Below are positions 7,944-15,541 of a stretch of DNA of 64,000 bases, piece after piece. The stretch covers positions 62,001-126,000 of the forward strand of contig NZ_JAFBCV010000005.1 of NCBI RefSeq assembly GCF_016907895.1, given 5' to 3'. A model generated the notes under the pieces. The model was given only the letters and a program-made list of their open reading frames with translations. It searched no databases and had not been told where the DNA came from. Positions within the stretch are counted from its first letter, which is position 1; each line of letters opens with the position of its first letter. This DNA comes from Shouchella xiaoxiensis (lineage in GTDB: Bacteria; Bacillota; Bacilli; Bacillales; Bacillaceae_D). Both the position numbers and the translations under genes were made by a program.

Positions 7944-9491
7944 TTGACTACAACCATCTTAATTGAAAAAAATATACCTTGTCCTCTAAGCGATGGCACT
8001 ATCCTTTATGCTGATGTATACCGTCCTTCTGCCGAAGGGCAGTACCCAACACTTTTAGCAAGACTTATTGATGGAAAAGATTCTCATCGGTTCCGCTATC
8101 TAGACCTGTTAAAGGTCGTACAAGCTGGTTATGTTGTTATCTTGCAAGATGTTAGAGGTAGGCATCAATCAGACGGAACCTTCACACCGTTTTATCATGA
8201 GCTTACCGATGGGAAAGACGCTATAAACTGGGCTGCTTCACGCCCCTATTCAAATGGTGCAATCGGTATGTTTGGTGATGCATATAGCGCCTTTTCTCAG
8301 CAGATAGTAGCGTCTGCAGGCTTAAAAACGCTTAAGGCGCTATTCCCCATTCATGCTTTTAGCAGTCAAGAAGAATTTACACATAAAAATGGGCTTTTTA
8401 AAAAAGCAAAAACACTGGATTGGGCACTTTATCTTGCAGAGGATGAAATAAGGAGAAAAGACAATGAACAAACTGGCCAAGATTATTTAATGCATTGGAA
8501 AGCCTATACGGACAATGTAGAGCGATTTTATCATTATGAACCAAAAAAAGCTCCGTTATTTAAAATGTTGAACGCCAGCTTATTTTTCTATGATTTAATA
8601 AAGCAGTCAGAGCAAGTTACTGAAATCGAAGCAAATGATACCCCATCTTATTTTGTTAGTGGCTGGTTCGATTCTTTCTTAGAAAGCACAATAGAAGCTT
8701 TTTCACGTTCATCAAAACAAGAAGATGTTCCTCATACACTTCTTATTGGACCTTGGTCTACGGGAGCAATTAATAAAGACTTATGCACACGAAATTTTGG
8801 CACATCTGCATCGCTTCATTCCATTTCAAACGAAGGCAGTTTAACCGATATTCACCTTCGCTGGTTTGATCGGTGGTTGAAACAAGAAGAAAACGGGATT
8901 GAGCATGAAGCGCCTGTCCAGTTCTTTGTAATGGGTATTAATAAATGGCGAAAGGAAACACAATGGCCACCCGTTGGGCTCCAAGAACTTCAGCTACATT
9001 TTTGCAATAAAGAGAATCAGCTGTTAAAAAACCCAGTTACCCATTTCAACGACTCTATTACGATATACAAAAAGCAAGCTGCAGCAAATTATCTTGACCA
9101 GACCTTTCATCGCTACCAAACGACTTGCCTTAATGAAGCTTTGGAAGTTATTGGGGAAACAAATGTGATCATTCAGGTCGATTCACTAGAAACAAGCATC
9201 CATTTATCTGCGGCTTTATATGATATTACTGCCAATGGAGACTATCATTTTCTAACTGAAGGAACTGTCACAATTGAGCAAGCACGGACACCACAAGAAG
9301 TGACGATACGCTTAAGTCCAACTGCTAATCACTTTAAAAAAGGGCACCGCATCGCAGTAGCTATTGGTCAAACCTCTACGATAGAATACGAATATCACGT
9401 AGAAAAAGGAAATAAACAAGGAAGTGCAATAAACATAATCCTTACAAAAGCGATTCTTAGCTTACCTGTTGTTTCAAATCCCTTGAGTTAA
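7944..9491 (+). CDS. CocE/NonD (peptidase S15)-family hydrolase, probably catalytically dead
   Basis: 515 residues. An S15 alpha/beta-hydrolase core (DGTILYADVYRP, GYVVILQDVRGR, GAIGMFGDAYSAFSQ, YFVSGWFDSFLEST, LLIGPWSTG) is followed by the C-terminal jelly-roll domain of the CocE/X-Pro dipeptidyl-peptidase family. The nucleophile-elbow serine of the family (G-x-S-Y-x-G) is alanine here (A113 in GDAYSA), and the histidine usual in GPWTHG is threonine (T273); the Asp in GWFD (D243) is kept. The frame is intact, so this looks like a maintained pseudoenzyme rather than a decayed gene. Starts at TTG. Flanked by divergent and convergent genes, so monocistronic. Confidence 0.8.
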   Translation: MTTTILIEKNIPCPLSDGTILYADVYRPSAEGQYPTLLARLIDGKDSHRFRYLDLLKVVQAGYVVILQDVRGRHQSDGTFTPFYHELTDGKDAINWAASRPYSNGAIGMFGDAYSAFSQQIVASAGLKTLKALFPIHAFSSQEEFTHKNGLFKKAKTLDWALYLAEDEIRRKDNEQTGQDYLMHWKAYTDNVERFYHYEPKKAPLFKMLNASLFFYDLIKQSEQVTEIEANDTPSYFVSGWFDSFLESTIEAFSRSSKQEDVPHTLLIGPWSTGAINKDLCTRNFGTSASLHSISNEGSLTDIHLRWFDRWLKQEENGIEHEAPVQFFVMGINKWRKETQWPPVGLQELQLHFCNKENQLLKNPVTHFNDSITIYKKQAAANYLDQTFHRYQTTCLNEALEVIGETNVIIQVDSLETSIHLSAALYDITANGDYHFLTEGTVTIEQARTPQEVTIRLSPTANHFKKGHRIAVAIGQTSTIEYEYHVEKGNKQGSAINIILTKAILSLPVVSNPLS

Positions 9492-9522
9492 TTCGACTTT
9501 AATTTTTTCTAAAAACCACAAA

Positions 9523-9548
9523 AAGACAATTTCCCGGGAAATTGTCTT
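9523..9548. repeat. perfect palindromic hairpin
   Basis: AAGACAATTTCCC and GGGAAATTGTCTT form a 13-pair perfect palindrome directly before the next terminator. It probably serves as the first of two stacked hairpins ending the S15-type gene. Confidence 0.7.
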
Positions 9549-9586
9549 AAAAAATGCGGTTTGCAATGAGCAAACCGCATTTTTTC
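9549..9586. terminator. bidirectional terminator
   Basis: AAAAAATGCGGTTTGC, loop AATGA, GCAAACCGCATTTTTT. It lies between the convergent S15-type gene and the cyclophilin gene. Confidence 0.88.
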
Positions 9587-10258
9587 TTATCTTTCGACCG
9601 TTATTGCTTTAATGGTTTGTTCTTCTCCTTCGACAGGCTTGTCGTTATTATCTGTTTCTGCTCCAGCAATTTGGTCAACAACATCCATGCCTTCTATCAC
9701 TTTTCCAAAAGCCGCATAGCTACCATCTAAGTGTGAGGAATCTTCATGCATAATGAAGAATTGAGACCCAGCCGAATTCGGGTCTTGTGAACGCGCCATA
9801 GAAAGAACGCCACGTTCATGGGATACATCATTCTCGACTCCATTTGTTGTAAATTCTCCCTCAATGCCGTAACCTGGACCACCGGTTCCATTCCCAACCG
9901 GATCACCACCTTGAATCATAAAACCTGGGATGATTCTGTGGAATGAAAGTCCATCATAAAAACCATCTTCAATTAAAGACACGAAATTGTTCACAGTCAC
10001 AGGAGCAACGTCAGGATAAAGCTCCATCACAACCATATCCCCGTCTTCCATCTCCATCGTGACAATAGGAGTATCATCAGCTTCTACAGGAACTTCTGGA
10101 ACACCTTGACCGGCTGTCGTCTCATCTTCTGGCACTTCGCTTTCAGCTGGTTCATTTTGTTCTGCTTCATTTTGATCTGCTTCATTTGGATCTGTAGATG
10201 TCCCACAAGCAGCAAGCAACAACAGCATTAACAGTGGAATTACTATCCATTTTTTCAT
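9587..10258 (-). CDS. cyclophilin-type peptidyl-prolyl isomerase lipoprotein
   Basis: 223 residues. A lipoprotein signal with lipobox LLAAC (C18) is followed by an acidic linker (about 20-65) rich in Asn/Glu, then a cyclophilin domain with FHRIIPGFMIQGGDP, SAGSQFFIM and LDGSYAAFGKVIEGMDVVD. The arginine and the Q-F-F core used in proline isomerisation are present. It should work as a membrane-anchored foldase on exported proteins outside the cytoplasmic membrane. It is 21 bases downstream of another lipoprotein gene and probably co-transcribed with it. Confidence 0.92.
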   Translation of the reverse strand: MKKWIVIPLLMLLLLAACGTSTDPNEADQNEAEQNEPAESEVPEDETTAGQGVPEVPVEADDTPIVTMEMEDGDMVVMELYPDVAPVTVNNFVSLIEDGFYDGLSFHRIIPGFMIQGGDPVGNGTGGPGYGIEGEFTTNGVENDVSHERGVLSMARSQDPNSAGSQFFIMHEDSSHLDGSYAAFGKVIEGMDVVDQIAGAETDNNDKPVEGEEQTIKAITVER

Positions 10259-10279
10259 ACTTGAAAATCCCTCACTTCA

Positions 10280-11044
10280 CTAATCTTCAATTCCGCTTTC
10301 AATTGTTTCTTCTTCTAAGTTTTCATCCAACTCATCAGCTGCGTGATCAGTTAACGCCTCTAACTCGTCGTCTTCATGCACAATGACTCTTGCAGCTTCC
10401 GCTTGAGCCGGTACACCCTCTTCAACTGCACCTCTAGGAACTACTTCCACGTAAAGCCCAGAAGCTAACTCTTCCTTGTATGGCTCGAGAACTTCCTCAT
10501 CATTAAGTGTTAATATTTCGGTAGCAGGATCATAAGAGAACTGCGTCCCTGTCTCATAGTAGCCATCTTCTCCTAAAATAAAGAGCGTTTTTCTTTCTTG
10601 ATTAATGCTCGATAATATTCCTTTTATAGAAATATCTTTGGCTTGAATAACAATTTTGGTCGCTACGGTTTCATCAACACCGTTTTCCTTCGTCACTTCA
10701 CCGTAAACCGTTACATCTATATTCGGTTTTAAATACGATTGATTTACACGTAAATAATCTTTTAAATGTTTCACATACACTTCAGTCCGACCACTGATAA
10801 GTACATTCGTTTCAGGGCTACTATCCACATCAAAAGACGTCACGCTCGGTGATTCCGTTTCACTCAAAACAGAATTGGTGTTTCCGTCTATACTCGCTTG
10901 ATAGTCTCCTTCAAACTCGATGTCCGTTATGGTACCGTCAGTTGCAACCATATCGTCTTCGCTAATTGTAATCCGCTCGTTTTGTCCGCATCCTACAAGA
11001 AAACAAACCGCAAGCGTATATACAGCAAATCGTGCTTGCTTCAA
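10280..11044 (-). CDS. acidic lipoprotein with possible DUF5666-like domains
   Basis: 254 residues from a TTG start preceded by GAGAGG. Lipobox LVGC is at about residue 19. The body contains two stretches reminiscent of DUF5666-type OB-like beta domains (NIDVTVYGEVTKENG...; IKGILSSINQERKTLFILGEDGYYETGTQF). The C-terminus is very acidic (EDDELEALTDHAADELDENLEEE). Function unknown. It is likely the first gene of a two-gene operon with the cyclophilin lipoprotein, so the two may act together at the cell surface. Confidence 0.75.
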   Translation of the reverse strand: MKQARFAVYTLAVCFLVGCGQNERITISEDDMVATDGTITDIEFEGDYQASIDGNTNSVLSETESPSVTSFDVDSSPETNVLISGRTEVYVKHLKDYLRVNQSYLKPNIDVTVYGEVTKENGVDETVATKIVIQAKDISIKGILSSINQERKTLFILGEDGYYETGTQFSYDPATEILTLNDEEVLEPYKEELASGLYVEVVPRGAVEEGVPAQAEAARVIVHEDDELEALTDHAADELDENLEEETIESGIED

Positions 11045-11179
11045 CGAAATTCACACCTCTCTTGCTCCTTTTTTCCTAGTATAACCTATAATTTCTTGTT
11101 ACGCTCAGCTTGCAGTTCGATTTCATTAATATCACACAACCAATTTGACAAAAGCACATAGTTCCAATTTTTAAGACGT

Positions 11180-11209
11180 TTGTTTCAAAAAATAACTCCG
11201 TGCTATACT
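11180..11209 (+). promoter_or_regulatory. candidate sigma-A promoter
   Basis: TTGTTT (11180-11185), 18-base spacer, TATACT (11204-11209), about 50 bases before the DUF3900-like gene. Confidence 0.5.
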
Positions 11210-11261
11210 TTTAAATAGAGTCAGTCGTTTTCTTAAACGGTCAGAAATGAGGCAAGTGAAA

Positions 11262-12320
11262 ATGGAGTTTACAATAACATTTATGTCGTTTTACGTCATC
11301 CAAGTTGAATCTGAAACAGACAAGAAATCATATACACATTATCAAACACTTGATGAAGCAGCATTTGAAAAAAGTCCAATGGCTTCCTTTCTAGAAGGAG
11401 AACTCAAAAAAATTGTAAAAAGAAAAGCGGATCATCACCCTAGTAGTGAACAGGTCCCAACAAAGCTTGGACGATTCGTTGTAGAGGGCGAACACCCCCT
11501 TGATTCAAATCCAAACTACGCTTTATTTCAACGAGCTTTATCAGCAACAACAGTTGAGTCCTTTAACAAAGAAAGTGAATCATTTGTAAACACATATTTA
11601 AAAACAAGCGCTGTTCGTGGAGGGGTATTTCTTGTTTGCCAAGCAAAACCAGAAAAGTATTACAGTGATTCGTTCCTTTTTCTATTAAAATGTGATTTTC
11701 AAGACAACATCGCCACGTTAAGTGATGCGAATACACTTATCCAAAAAGTAGAGCGTGCGATCACGACAAAGAATATGAAATCAATCCAATACCCTCATAT
11801 GATTGAAGAAGGAATGGTAGAAAAGCATGTTTTGAAAATTCATCAATCCTCACATGCCAGATACTTTGAGGATTTCCTTCCTCACGTAGAGTACGGAGAT
11901 CCAATTCCTTTTGTGTTAAAAAACCAAGTACAATCGTTTCTTGAAGAGCATGGGAAAGAAACGTATCAGCAGAATAGTGAGGAACGAACAATTTTTGAAG
12001 AGAAAATCGAGAATTGGGCGGCTAGTGAAACAAGAGAATTACAAGAACAGCTTAATCAGCATCAAGTTATGGAAGCATCGGCTCAACTCATTACCCATTC
12101 ACCCGATGTAAAGACGCAATTAAAATTAGGTGAAACGAATGTCCAGACACCCATTGCTGAATTCGGCGAAAACGTCCACTTAGCCAAACTTGGAGATCGA
12201 TACATTGTCATTATTGAAGCAGATCAAGTTCAATTTGATAAGCATGTATCTCCCATTGAATTTCTAAAACCAGAGTCGTTTGATGCAGTATCGGCGAGAT
12301 TAAAAAACAAAACTCGCTAA
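11262..12320 (+). CDS. conserved hypothetical protein, DUF3900-like
   Basis: 352 residues from the ATG at 11262, which has GAGG 9 bases upstream; the ATG at 11247 has no such site. The N-terminus MEFTITFMSFYVIQVE and the overall plan (acidic, soluble, Q/E-rich helical segment near residues 225-275) match my recollection of the Bacillus DUF3900 family; this could not be searched. General layout also recalls nucleoid-associated NdpA/YejK-type proteins, but that is weak. No signal peptide or membrane segment. Its last codons overlap the 5' edge of a glycerate kinase remnant. Confidence 0.65.
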   Translation: MEFTITFMSFYVIQVESETDKKSYTHYQTLDEAAFEKSPMASFLEGELKKIVKRKADHHPSSEQVPTKLGRFVVEGEHPLDSNPNYALFQRALSATTVESFNKESESFVNTYLKTSAVRGGVFLVCQAKPEKYYSDSFLFLLKCDFQDNIATLSDANTLIQKVERAITTKNMKSIQYPHMIEEGMVEKHVLKIHQSSHARYFEDFLPHVEYGDPIPFVLKNQVQSFLEEHGKETYQQNSEERTIFEEKIENWAASETRELQEQLNQHQVMEASAQLITHSPDVKTQLKLGETNVQTPIAEFGENVHLAKLGDRYIVIIEADQVQFDKHVSPIEFLKPESFDAVSARLKNKTR

Positions 12321-12513
12321 ACGCTGTAACCTACCTGTCATTGCTTTTGCTGGTCAACTAGGTCACGGACATGAATCAATTTACAATCATGGAATTGATG
12401 CTGCCTTTTCTATTGTTCCTGGTGCCATTCCGCTTACTGAAGCGCTAGATAACGCTTCAGACTTCTTAACGACTACTGCTGAACAAATCGCCAAGCTTTA
12501 TAAAATGTCGTGA
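12313..12513 (+). pseudogene. remnant of a glycerate kinase C-terminus
   Basis: In the frame ending at the TGA 12511-12513 there are about 66 codons reading AKRCNLPVIAFAGQLGHG, then YNHGIDAAFSIVPGAIPL and EALDNASDFL. These match the last ~65 residues of GarK/GlxK-type glycerate 2-kinases (PVIAIAG-x-LG, HGIDAAFSIVPG). No start codon with a ribosome-binding site is available, and the rest of the roughly 380-residue gene is absent. It begins within the final codons of the preceding gene, in another frame, which marks a deletion junction. The natural terminator of the lost gene still follows. Confidence 0.85.
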
Positions 12514-12532
12514 TCGAGTTGGACAACTTCGC

Positions 12533-12578
12533 ATCCCCTCCTGTTAAAACGCATACGCTTTAGCAGGAGGGGATTTTT
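12533..12578 (+). terminator. terminator after the glycerate kinase remnant
   Basis: ATCCCCTCCTG and CAGGAGGGGAT form the stem, with a secondary pairing inside the loop, followed by a T-run. Confidence 0.8.
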
Positions 12579-12593
12579 ATATTACTTACGGTT

Positions 12594-12851
12594 ATGAGAC
12601 ATGTGTTTAATGGAACAGCTGCTTTACTTATTTTATTAGCTATTCTTTATATCCACACGCACCCAGAGAATGCAGAGGCCCAAGTGCAAGGAAGTCTTTA
12701 TCTTTTATGCGGAATTTGGTTCATTGGGTATTGCCTACAGTTCCACCAACGTACGCGTATAGCAGGTATCCTTGTCACCATCACACCTTTGCTCTTCTTA
12801 CTTTTTTCATTCTTTTTTCATATAGAGCGTGGTGGCTTGTTTCACTTTTAA
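12594..12851 (+). CDS. small hypothetical membrane protein
   Basis: 85 residues with three hydrophobic segments (about 6-20, 33-49, 57-75). There is no clear Shine-Dalgarno site before the ATG, and it follows a strong terminator closely, so expression is uncertain. No family recognised. It is kept because the product has a coherent membrane-protein pattern and is followed by its own palindromic terminator. Confidence 0.45.
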   Translation: MRHVFNGTAALLILLAILYIHTHPENAEAQVQGSLYLLCGIWFIGYCLQFHQRTRIAGILVTITPLLFLLFSFFFHIERGGLFHF

Positions 12852-12861
12852 AAAATAAATA

Positions 12862-12887
12862 GAAGCGGGTTGATATCAACCCGCTTC
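12862..12887. terminator. palindromic hairpin between convergent genes
   Basis: GAAGCGGGTTGAT and its exact complement ATCAACCCGCTTC form a 13-pair palindrome between the small membrane protein gene and the flavin reductase gene. T-runs are poor on both sides. Confidence 0.6.
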
Positions 12888-12892
12888 ATCTA

Positions 12893-13345
12893 TTAAATGT
12901 GTTTATAGCTTCCTTGATAATAAACGAGCGGTTTCCGGTCATTAACAGCCACATCTCGTACTTTTCCAATAAACAATGTATGATCCCCCTGCAAACTCGT
13001 ATCATGTAGGTCACACACGATTGTCGCAATCGCACCGTCAATTGTAGGTACTCCACCAAAATTGACAAACGAGATATCTTCTTTTTCTTTCTGCCTAGCA
13101 AAGTGCATGGACACATCTGCATGATCATCAGCTAATATACTAATAGCAAATGCTTTTGTATCTTCAATCATTGGTTTTATCCGAGCATTATTCGCTACAG
13201 ATATTAAAACCAGTTTAGGATCAAGTGAAACAGACATAAACGCATTTGCTGTCATGCCATGATTTTCATTTTCCCACTCAGTTGTAACAACCGTAACTCC
13301 AGTCGCAAACTTCCCCATTGCTGTCTTAAATAAACGATCGTCCAC
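12893..13345 (-). CDS. flavin reductase-like FMN-binding protein
   Basis: 150 residues from the GTG at 13345, chosen because GGAGGGG lies upstream; the frame stays open further but without a start signal. The product has the flavin reductase (DIM6/NTAB, HpaC-like) pattern: FKTAMGKFATGVTVVTT, GMTANAFMSVSLDPKLVLISV, and a C-terminal YYQGSY. Such proteins reduce FMN with NAD(P)H, often for a partner two-component monooxygenase, or act on flavin-like substrates. No partner oxygenase is next to it. Confidence 0.87.
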   Translation of the reverse strand: MDDRLFKTAMGKFATGVTVVTTEWENENHGMTANAFMSVSLDPKLVLISVANNARIKPMIEDTKAFAISILADDHADVSMHFARQKEKEDISFVNFGGVPTIDGAIATIVCDLHDTSLQGDHTLFIGKVRDVAVNDRKPLVYYQGSYKHI

Positions 13346-13571
13346 ATAATCCCCTCCTTCTACATAACTAATAATTATTCTCACTCCACTTAAAATAATA
13401 AACAGAATTTCTAAACGGTGCAACAATCGTGCTTCACTGCTACGTTTCCTTTCTTAAAGCGCTGGTTCTCACGCCTTTCATTTAAGCATTTAATTAAGGT
13501 AAACTAAAAACAGAGAACAAAGTCAAATTGGTTCATTATGCATATGTTATGAAAAGAAGGTAGGCGATGAC

Positions 13572-14339
13572 TTGATTACAATTAAATCTGAACGTGAAAT
13601 AACACTTATGAAAAAAACAGGAGAATTACTTGCTCGCTGTCATCAAGAAATTGCAAAAATCATGAAGCCTGGGATTACGACTTATGAAATTGATCAGTTT
13701 GTTGAGCAGTTTCTAGCTAACCATGGGGCAACACCCGAGCAAAAAGGCTATAAAGGGTATGAATTTGCAACTTGTGCTTCAATAAATGATGAAATTTGTC
13801 ACGGTTTTCCGAGGAAAAAACCACTAAACAACGGTGATATTGTCACAATTGATTCCGTATTTAATTTGAATGGTGCACTTGCTGACTCTGCCTGGACTTA
13901 TGCAATTGGGAAGCCTTCTGAACAGGCTAAGAACTTGCTTAAAGTGACATATGAGGCACTGTATCGAGGGATTGAGCAAGCACAAATAGGCAACCGTCTT
14001 GGTGACATTGGTCATGCCATTCAATCATTTGTGGAACCTCTAGGCTACTCCGTTGTTCGTGATTTTACAGGACATGGAATTGGCCCTAGTTTACATGAAG
14101 CTCCGCAAATCCTTCATTACGGTATGCCTGGCAAAGGACTACGTCTTAAAGAGGGAATGGTTATCACCATTGAACCGATGATTAATACTGGTCGCTACAA
14201 CAGTACACTTGATGCAAATGGTTGGACTGCGCGTACTTCTGACGGCTCTCTCTCTGCTCAATTTGAGCATACTCTTGCGATTACGAAAAACGGTCCTATT
14301 ATATTAACGGATCAAAGTGAAACCAGTTTGTTTACGTAA
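13572..14339 (+). CDS. map: type I methionine aminopeptidase, probable secondary paralog
   Basis: 255 residues from TTG. The dinuclear metal ligands are complete: D94 (TIDSVF), D105 (ADSAWTY), H168 (GHGIGPSLHEAP), E201 (ITIEPMI), E232 (QFEHTL), with H77 in ICHGFP. It removes the initiator Met from nascent proteins. It stands alone rather than in the ribosomal-protein (secY-adk-map-infA) cluster where the essential copy is normally found, so it is probably the second copy (YflG/MapB type). Its stop codon lies inside the stem of its own terminator. Confidence 0.92.
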   Translation: MITIKSEREITLMKKTGELLARCHQEIAKIMKPGITTYEIDQFVEQFLANHGATPEQKGYKGYEFATCASINDEICHGFPRKKPLNNGDIVTIDSVFNLNGALADSAWTYAIGKPSEQAKNLLKVTYEALYRGIEQAQIGNRLGDIGHAIQSFVEPLGYSVVRDFTGHGIGPSLHEAPQILHYGMPGKGLRLKEGMVITIEPMINTGRYNSTLDANGWTARTSDGSLSAQFEHTLAITKNGPIILTDQSETSLFT

Positions 14340-14355
14340 ACAAACTGGCTTTTCT
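14323..14355 (+). terminator. terminator overlapping the map stop codon
   Basis: CCAGTTTGTTTAC pairs perfectly with GTAAACAAACTGG, followed by CTTTTCTTTTT. The TAA stop at 14337-14339 is within the 3' arm. Confidence 0.85.
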
Positions 14356-14418
14356 TTTTGGTTTTTTGCTTATTATTGGTCAATTATGGGAATAGGATAT
14401 GTGAAAAGGAGGATGTCT

Positions 14419-15498
14419 ATGTTTGTTTCAAAAGTATTCCGAATTATTATCTTATCCGTTCTTCTATTAATTGGTATTGGCACAGCAATCGTCGCTATCC
14501 TTATAGAAACGTCCTATTTTTATTTGGCAGTCATAATTGGATGTACGATTTGCTTATGGATTTATGTCAGTCTAATGTTTTATCAATGGCATCGCCCTGG
14601 ATTTAGGCGCATGTTTTTACTCAGCATGCTCATTGTTGGAGCGATTAGTGTGTATACATATGAACAAAGACAAGCGCAAATCGAGACAATTGACGAGCCA
14701 TACGCATCACTTGATCAGCATAAGCCGTTTCAAGCAGATCATCCCCTTGATTCAGCAGAAATCGAATACGAATTAACAGAGCAACTCTTTCCATTAGATG
14801 GACAGTCGTTCCTTTACCCACTATATGCAAACTTTGCCCATGTCACTTTTTCAGAGCAGCTTTACACACAATCTGAGGTGACGATTGTTTCTAGTGATGA
14901 TCCGCTTGATTCATTAATAAGAGGAGAAGCAGAAGTTGTATTCCTGCCTGACTTTTTATTACCTGAATTAGAATCAATTGAAACCAAACATATTGCTAAT
15001 GATTGTTTAGTCTTTTTTGTACATGAGACTAATCCATTAAGTCAATTAGAGTTAGAGCAAATTAGAAATATTTATGCTGGCTCTATCTCGAACTGGTCCC
15101 AAGTTGGTGGAGAGGCATTTGCTATTCGCGCCTACCAGAGACCTCAAATACAAGATAGTCAAGCAGCTTTTGTACAGCTATTAGATGTTGATACGCTCAT
15201 CAATCCAATCGAAGATAGCCGCATCAATATCCTTTCTGACCAATCACAAATCGCGATTTACGAGAACTTTGAAAATGCACTCGGTTTTACCTTTTACAGC
15301 AACATAGTTCCGGTCATTGACTCCATTCAAATTAAACTTCTAGAGGTTGAAGATGAGTCCACATTAGCGGTTCCTATTCATGCCGTTTACTCAGCAGAAA
15401 AAGGCTCGAATGAAGAACTGCATTCATTTATTAATTGGATGCTTTCAGATGAAGGTCAGGACATTGTTAGCCAGTCAGGCTTCTTACCATTAAATTAA
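14419..15498 (+). CDS. membrane-anchored PstS-like phosphate-binding-fold protein
   Basis: 359 residues from the ATG at 14419, 6 bases after AAAGGAGG. The first ~80 residues hold three hydrophobic segments (about 5-25, 28-50, 63-80). The rest is a type II periplasmic-binding-like domain: LSQLELEQIRNIYAGSISNW corresponds to the L-x-x-I-F-x-G-x-I-x-N-W signature of PstS, and it ends with INWMLSDEGQDIVSQSGFLPL, also PstS-like. It has no lipobox and no pst transporter genes nearby, so it is more likely a membrane-bound ligand sensor or binding protein than a transport component. Ligand unknown; phosphate is the family guess. Confidence 0.75.
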   Translation: MFVSKVFRIIILSVLLLIGIGTAIVAILIETSYFYLAVIIGCTICLWIYVSLMFYQWHRPGFRRMFLLSMLIVGAISVYTYEQRQAQIETIDEPYASLDQHKPFQADHPLDSAEIEYELTEQLFPLDGQSFLYPLYANFAHVTFSEQLYTQSEVTIVSSDDPLDSLIRGEAEVVFLPDFLLPELESIETKHIANDCLVFFVHETNPLSQLELEQIRNIYAGSISNWSQVGGEAFAIRAYQRPQIQDSQAAFVQLLDVDTLINPIEDSRINILSDQSQIAIYENFENALGFTFYSNIVPVIDSIQIKLLEVEDESTLAVPIHAVYSAEKGSNEELHSFINWMLSDEGQDIVSQSGFLPLN

Positions 15499-15501
15499 AA
15501 C

Positions 15502-15530
15502 AACCGAGGGTCAGATCTGACCCTCGGTTA
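15502..15530. terminator. bidirectional terminator
   Basis: AACCGAGGGTCAGA and TCTGACCCTCGGTT make a perfect 14-pair palindrome between convergent genes. Confidence 0.8.
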
Positions 15531-15541
15531 TAGGTTATTCC

